Of a stretch of DNA of 12,093 nucleotides, positions 6,372-12,093 are shown one piece after another; the stretch's first letter is position 1; each line of letters opens with the position of its first letter. Source of the DNA: DATBDM01 sp036269915 (GTDB taxonomy: Bacteria > Actinomycetota > Thermoleophilia > Solirubrobacterales > Solirubrobacteraceae); NCBI GenBank assembly GCA_036269915.1, contig DATBDM010000171.1, forward strand, positions 1 to 12,093, written 5' to 3'. Under the pieces are notes generated by a model. That model worked only from the letters and a program-made list of their open reading frames with translations, ran no database searches and was not told the DNA's origin. A program made the translations under genes and the position numbers.

Positions 6372-7864
6372 TCGCGCAGCACGCGCTCGTCGCCCACCCG
6401 CAGCGTCACGCGGGCGGCGTCGAGCGCCTCGAGCAGCGCCTGCGCGTAGCGGCGCGAGGTGCCGAGCTCGTCGCGCAGGCCCGCGATGGTGATCGAGCCG
6501 TCGCGGGTTATGCGGGCCTCGACGCGCGAGCGGACCTCCGCGAGCACGTCGGCGTGCAGGTGCATGTCGCGGCCGAGGCGGACGGCGCGGCCGTGCTCGC
6601 GCAGTGCGGCGAGGTCGGCGGTCCGGCCCACCTCAGCGTCGGGCGGCGGCTCGTGGCCGGCCGCAAGCAGGCGCTCCCCGGCGGCGAGCGCGGCGTCGCT
6701 CAGCGGGAGGGGATCCGGTCGCTCGGGCGCGGCCGCCGGCGGCTGCGGCGGGGGAGGCGGGGCGTCCGGCTCGCCCCGCTCGAGCCGGGCGAGCCGGGCG
6801 AGCAGGTCGCGCGAGGGCCCGTGACGCGGCGGCGAGGGATCGAGCACCACGCCGCCCCCGAGCGTGTCCGGCGGGGCGAGCGAGCGCAGCACGAAGCGGT
6901 CGCCGCGCAGCGCGACGAGCGGCTGCTCGAGCCGCAGCTGCGCGAAGCGCCCGCCGAGCTCGGCGAGCCGCGCCGGCACCTCGCGCGTCCCGTGGTGCAC
7001 GGCGAGCCGGGTGCCGTGGTCGGGTCGCGCGTCCGGCGCGACCCACTCAAGCGCGGCGTCGAGCCGGAACGTCGGCCCGGGCAACGGCGCGCCCGCGGCG
7101 ACCACGTCGCCGCGGCCGACCTCCTCGCGCCCGACCCCGGCCAGGTTGAGCGCGACGCGCTGGCCGGCGGCTGCGCGCTGCACCGGCGCGTCGTGGACCT
7201 GCACGGCGCGCACGCGCGCGCGCCGGCCCTCGGGCAGGATCACCACCTCGTCCCCCGGCGCCGCGACGCCGGACCACAGCGTCCCCGTGACCACCGTCCC
7301 CGCACCGCGGATCGTGAACGAGCGGTCCACGTGCAGGCGCAGCACGCCGGTCGCCCCGCCGCGCCCGGGCACGGTCGCGGCGAGCGAGTCCAGCGCGGTG
7401 CGCAGCGCGTCGAGCCCCTCGCCCGTGCGCGCGCTCACCGGCACGACCGCGGCGGCCTCCGGCAGCAGGCCGCGCGCCTGGTCCGCGGCGCGCGCCGGGT
7501 CGGCGAGGTCGGCCTTGGTCACCGCGACGACCCCGCGGGCGACCCCGAGCGCGGCGAGCACGGCGGCGTGCTCGCGCGTCTGCGGCATCACGCCGTCGTC
7601 GGCGGCGATCGTCATCAGGTAGAGGTCGATGCCGGTCGCCCCGGCCACCATGGTGCGCACGAAGCGCTCGTGCCCCGGGACGTCGACCAGCGAGAGCGCC
7701 CGGCCCGACGGAAGCGCCAGCCGCGCGTAGCCGAGCGCGATCGAGATCCCGCGGGCGCGCTCCTCCGGCAGCCGGTCGGTGTCGGTGCCGGTGAGCGCGC
7801 GGACCAGCGCTGTCTTGCCGTGGTCGATGTGGCCCGCGGTGCCGAGCGTGAGCGGATCGCTCAT
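6356..7864 (-). CDS. selB: Selenocysteine-specific translation elongation factor SelB (short form)
   Basis: This 502-residue GTPase brings selenocysteyl-tRNA(Sec) to the ribosome at UGA codons marked by a SECIS hairpin. The G domain has GTAGHIDHGKT (8-18), DVPGHE (61-66) and TKAD (116-119). EF-Tu-like beta-barrel domains follow, with the typical SFTIRGAGTVVTGTLWSG. A Pro-rich linker (PPPPPQPPAA) leads to a C-terminus with only about two winged-helix units, the last carrying SRRYAQALLEALDA, the SECIS-binding unit's usual SRKYALxLLE. E. coli SelB has 614 residues and four winged helices, so this form seems to lack the first ones. The switch-I region reads RGISIALGYA, with Ala where Asp or Glu is usual. 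ATG 7864 overlaps the selA stop in ATGA, so the two are coupled. Readings starting further upstream are antisense-free but run through selA in another frame. Confidence 0.93.
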   Translation of the reverse strand: MSDPLTLGTAGHIDHGKTALVRALTGTDTDRLPEERARGISIALGYARLALPSGRALSLVDVPGHERFVRTMVAGATGIDLYLMTIAADDGVMPQTREHAAVLAALGVARGVVAVTKADLADPARAADQARGLLPEAAAVVPVSARTGEGLDALRTALDSLAATVPGRGGATGVLRLHVDRSFTIRGAGTVVTGTLWSGVAAPGDEVVILPEGRRARVRAVQVHDAPVQRAAAGQRVALNLAGVGREEVGRGDVVAAGAPLPGPTFRLDAALEWVAPDARPDHGTRLAVHHGTREVPARLAELGGRFAQLRLEQPLVALRGDRFVLRSLAPPDTLGGGVVLDPSPPRHGPSRDLLARLARLERGEPDAPPPPPQPPAAAPERPDPLPLSDAALAAGERLLAAGHEPPPDAEVGRTADLAALREHGRAVRLGRDMHLHADVLAEVRSRVEARITRDGSITIAGLRDELGTSRRYAQALLEALDAARVTLRVGDERVLRDRARR

Positions 7865-9192
7865 CGCGCGGCGCGGACGGCGGCCGCGACCGCGTCGAGC
7901 TCGTCCGCCGCCAGCGTGCGCGGGTCGAGCAGCAGCCGGCCGCCCTCGATCCGCCCGGCGACGGGCGGATCGTTCGCGCGCAGCCGGGCGGCGAGTGCGT
8001 CGGGATCGGCGTCGGCGAGCGCGACGACCGGCCCGGGCAGCTCGAGCAGCGGCAGCGCGCCGCCGCCCACCTTGGCGACCGCCGCGACGACGGCCGCGCC
8101 GTCCCCGATCGCCGCCGCGAGCCGCTGCGCCCGCGCCGAGAGCTCGTCCTCGGACACGGTCAGCATCGCCAGTACCGGCACCTCGCGGCGGGCGCGCTCG
8201 GGGTCGAGGTAGAGCCGCAGCGTCGCCTCCAGCGCGGCGAGCGAGAGCTTGTCGAGCCGCAGCGCCCGCGCCAGCGGATGCGCCCGGGCCGCGGCGACCG
8301 CCTCCGCCCGACCGGCGAGGATCCCCGCCTGCGGGCCGCCGAGCAGCTTGTCGCCGGAGAAGCACACGAGCGCCGCGCCCGCTGCGACCGAGCGGCGCAC
8401 CGACGGCTCCTCGGCGAGCAGCGCGACGTCGTCGGCGAGCACGCCGGAGCCGACGTCGTCGATCACGGGCACGCCGAGCTCGCACAGCTCCTCGATCTCG
8501 ACCTCCTGCACGAAGCCGAGCTGGCGGAAGTTGGACGGGTGCGCGCGCAGGATCGCGCGGGTCCGCTCGCCCAGCGCGCGCTCGTAGTCGGCGCGCCGGG
8601 TGCGGTTCGTCGTCCCGACCTCGACCAGCGTCGCGCCCGCCTGCGCGATCACCTCCGGCACGCGGAAGCCGCCGCCGATCTCCACGAGCTGGCCGCGCGA
8701 CACCACGATCTCCCCTGCTGGACCGGCGAGCGCGGCCGCCGCGAGCAGCGTGGCGCCGGCGCAGTTGTTGACCGCGATCGCGTCCTCGGCGCCGGTAAGC
8801 TCGCGCAGCAGCGCCGCCACGTGCTCGTACCGCGAGCCGCGCGCCCCGGTCGCGACATCCCACTCGAGGTTGGCGTAGCCCTCCGCGGCCGCGGCGACGG
8901 CCTCGCGCGCGGCCGCGGCCAGCGGCGCCCGCCCGAGGTTGGTGTGGACGATCACGCCGGTCGCGTTGAGCACCCGCCGCAGCCGCGGCTCCGAGAGCGC
9001 GGTCGCCCAGGCGCGCGCCCGCGCGCCGAGGTCCGGGTCACCCGCGGCGCCGTCGAGCAGCTCGGCGCGGCGCTCGGCCAGCACCGCGCGTGCCGCGGCG
9101 ACGGACACCGCCCGCGGCGCGTCGACCTCGGCCGCGAGGCGGTCGACCGCCGGCAGCCCGCGCAGGGCCGCGCCATCGGGCCGCTGAACCAT
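7861..9192 (-). CDS. selA: L-seryl-tRNA(Sec) selenium transferase
   Basis: This 443-residue PLP enzyme converts seryl-tRNA(Sec) to selenocysteyl-tRNA(Sec) using selenophosphate, normally as a decamer in the cytosol. The N-terminal helical domain begins LRGLPAVDRL (10-19). The core has RVLNATGVIVHTNLGRAPL (73-91), NLEWDVATGARGSRYEHV (108-125), AVNNCAGATLL (140-150), HPSNFRQLGF (218-227) and the cofactor site FSGDKLLGGPQAG, with PLP lysine K282 equivalent to K295 in E. coli. The length is close to the family norm. It is first in an operon with selB. ATG 9192 fits both the family's N-terminus and a TACCCT hexamer six bases upstream. selC, selD and any UGA-containing selenoprotein gene are not seen in the window, so they should lie elsewhere. 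Confidence 0.95.
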   Translation of the reverse strand: MVQRPDGAALRGLPAVDRLAAEVDAPRAVSVAAARAVLAERRAELLDGAAGDPDLGARARAWATALSEPRLRRVLNATGVIVHTNLGRAPLAAAAREAVAAAAEGYANLEWDVATGARGSRYEHVAALLRELTGAEDAIAVNNCAGATLLAAAALAGPAGEIVVSRGQLVEIGGGFRVPEVIAQAGATLVEVGTTNRTRRADYERALGERTRAILRAHPSNFRQLGFVQEVEIEELCELGVPVIDDVGSGVLADDVALLAEEPSVRRSVAAGAALVCFSGDKLLGGPQAGILAGRAEAVAAARAHPLARALRLDKLSLAALEATLRLYLDPERARREVPVLAMLTVSEDELSARAQRLAAAIGDGAAVVAAVAKVGGGALPLLELPGPVVALADADPDALAARLRANDPPVAGRIEGGRLLLDPRTLAADELDAVAAAVRAAR

Positions 9193-9198
9193 GGCCCG

Positions 9199-9208
9199 AG
9201 GGTACCCT
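9199..9208. promoter_or_regulatory. Palindromic AGGGTACCCT, overlapping bidirectional -10 elements
   Basis: The perfect 10-base palindrome reads TACCCT on both strands, the two hexamers sharing the central TA. On the minus strand six bases separate it from selA ATG 9192; on the plus strand seven bases separate it from the mutase ATG 9216. This predicts leaderless transcription both ways from one opened region. Because the hexamers overlap, the two directions probably exclude each other at any moment. No -35 box is evident. Confidence 0.6.
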
Positions 9209-9215
9209 CCGCTGC

Positions 9216-10838
<1,623 letters not shown>

Positions 10839-10870
10839 CCGTGGGCGTGGTGTAGAACCCCCACCGCCCC

Positions 10871-12093
10871 ATGACCCGACTTCGCCTCGCCGCCACCGCG
10901 CTGGCCGCCTCCTTCATCCTCGCCGCACCCGCCGCCGCCCAGGCGAGCTTCACCGCCGCGCCGTCGCCCGCGACGGCGACCCAGGCGGGCTCCCACCAGG
11001 CGTTCGCGATCCACGCGGACTTCGCGAACGACCCCACGGGCGGGGCGCTCACCCTCCATCTGCCGCCCGGGCTCGTGGGCAACCCGCGTGGCGCGGGCAT
11101 CGGATTCTGCAGCGAGGCGGCGTTCCGCAGCTCGACCTGCCCGGCCGATGCGCGCGTCGGGACCGCGCAGGCCAACGGCGGCGCCGCGAGCGGCGGGGTC
11201 TACAACCTCGAGCCCCAGGGCGGTGAGCCGGCCCGCCTCGGCATCGAGGCCGTCCCCCTCGGTCTCCCGCTGCTCGGCACGGCCTACAACGAGGCGGCGG
11301 TGACGGTGCGGCCCGACGGCGGCCTGGACTCGACGATCGCGTCGCTGAGCACGACGCTCGGCCAGGCGATCACCTCGCTCGACCTCACGCTCGACCGCTC
11401 GTTCATGACGCTGCCCACGTCCTGCGGGCCGGCCGTCACCGTCGTCGAGGCCGCGCACAACGATCCGCAGCAAGCGAGCTTCACGCCCACCGGCTGCGAC
11501 GCCGTCCCGTTCGCCCCGGCGCTGAGCGCGACGGTCGATCGCCGCGGGCCCAAGGGCGCGCGCGGCAACCCCGCGCTGCACACCTCGATCACGCTGGCGC
11601 CGGGGCAGGCGTCGATCCGCACGGCGACCGTCGCCCTGCCCTCGCGGCTGACGCTCGACCTCCCCGCGATCAAGGCCGTGTGCACGTCCGAGCAGGCCGC
11701 CGCGGACACGTGCCCGGCGGGGTCGGCGGTCGGCACGGTCTCGGCGATCACGCCGCTGCTCGCGAACGGGCTCAGCGGGTCCGTGAACACGGTGCAGATC
11801 CCCGGCTCGCTGTTCCCCGGGCTGCGGCTCTCGCTCAACGGCGCGGCGGCGTTGCGCTTCACGGGAACGCTCGACCTCGCCAAGAGCATCACCGCGAAGT
11901 TCGACGGGCTGCCCGACGTGCCGCTCTCGAACTTCGACCTCACGTTCGTCGGCGGCGGGCCGCTGAAGCTGTTCGGCTCGGCCTGCGGCAAGGCGCTGAG
12001 GTTCACGGCGCAGCTCACCGGCCACAACGGCGCGACGGTCACCCGCACCGTGACCGCGACGGTGCCCGGCTGCCCCGCCACCGCCGCCGCCGC
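10871..12093 (+). CDS. Secreted duplicated-domain protein with a 4-Cys pattern, unknown function (cut by window edge)
   Basis: The frame is open for 407 codons from ATG 10871 to the window end. A Sec signal peptide is clear: MTRLRL, a hydrophobic core rich in Ala/Leu, and a likely cut after AAAQA (25/26). The mature part has two related domains of about 190 residues. Each has a Leu-Pro start, a C-x9-C-P-A segment followed by VGT (C80/C90 in domain 1, C271/C281 in domain 2), a long beta-type Gly/Thr/Leu-rich stretch, and two further cysteines (C185/C209 and C372/C401). The even cysteine count suggests disulfides outside the cytoplasm. I recall similar repeats in large secreted proteins of Thermoleophilia, without known function. 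An adhesive or envelope role is a guess. It begins 32 bases after the mutase stop, with no Shine-Dalgarno site, and may be co-transcribed or have its own start. Confidence 0.75.
   Translation, partial: MTRLRLAATALAASFILAAPAAAQASFTAAPSPATATQAGSHQAFAIHADFANDPTGGALTLHLPPGLVGNPRGAGIGFCSEAAFRSSTCPADARVGTAQANGGAASGGVYNLEPQGGEPARLGIEAVPLGLPLLGTAYNEAAVTVRPDGGLDSTIASLSTTLGQAITSLDLTLDRSFMTLPTSCGPAVTVVEAAHNDPQQASFTPTGCDAVPFAPALSATVDRRGPKGARGNPALHTSITLAPGQASIRTATVALPSRLTLDLPAIKAVCTSEQAAADTCPAGSAVGTVSAITPLLANGLSGSVNTVQIPGSLFPGLRLSLNGAAALRFTGTLDLAKSITAKFDGLPDVPLSNFDLTFVGGGPLKLFGSACGKALRFTAQLTGHNGATVTRTVTATVPGCPATAAA

Noticed and set aside
6356..8863. An 835-residue reading frame in the selB frame that extends through selA
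   Set aside because: The first 330 or so residues are low-complexity Arg/Ala/Gly, a different-frame reading of selA. The true SelB start is ATG 7864, where the GTPase domain begins.
10853..10858. TAGAAC upstream of ATG 10871 as a further leaderless -10 element
   Set aside because: It lacks the final T of TANNNT and lies 12 bases from the start, so it does not fit the pattern of the divergent pairs.
10843..10869. GGGCG-TGG ... CCA-C-CGCCC hairpin between the mutase stop and the secreted-protein start
   Set aside because: The stem is only 5+3 base pairs with a bulge, has no T-run and directly abuts the next ATG. It is too weak to call a terminator or operator.

Overview
The window is very GC-rich, gene-dense bacterial DNA. 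The high GC, the GTG/TTG starts, the scarcity of Shine-Dalgarno sites and the types of protein present suggest a high-GC actinobacterium. The last gene, a secreted Cys-Pro-Ala repeat protein, resembles proteins I associate with Thermoleophilia (the Solirubrobacter/Conexibacter/Patulibacter group). That placement is inference. Eleven protein genes fill almost the whole window and no noncoding gap exceeds 91 bases. I found no tRNA, rRNA, CRISPR array, transposase, prophage or other mobile element.

Layout. Bases 1-5585 are mostly a surface-polysaccharide region. It holds the N-terminal 308 codons of a polyprenyl-phosphate glycosylphosphotransferase (-), a UDP-glucuronate decarboxylase-like epimerase (-), a SAM methyltransferase (+), a second, divergent methyltransferase (-), a GT-B glycosyltransferase (+) and a GT4-type glycosyltransferase (-). 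The last is translationally coupled to an upstream 72-residue cysteine-rich basic protein (-). Together these could make a nucleotide sugar, start a lipid-linked glycan, extend it and methylate it. Bases 5827-6354 encode a ferritin (+). Bases 6356-9192 are a selA-selB selenocysteine operon (-). Bases 9216-10838 encode a methylmalonyl-CoA mutase large subunit (+) without its cobalamin domain. From 10871 to the end runs an exported repeat protein (+), cut by the window edge.

The most striking feature is regulatory. Transcription units alternate in direction, and three divergent pairs (at 3389/3418, 5800/5827 and 9192/9216) are separated by only 23-28 bases. In each gap a mirror-symmetric pair of TANNNT -10-like hexamers sits 6-7 bases upstream of both start codons, which predicts bidirectional leaderless transcription. 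Two of the gaps share an 11-base core (CAGCCTAGTTA), and the third is the perfect palindrome AGGGTACCCT. A fourth divergent pair (1966/2018) has a looser version. Convergent genes meet with overlaps of 20 and 4 bases, or with a 1-base gap that is centred in a 12-bp perfect inverted repeat.
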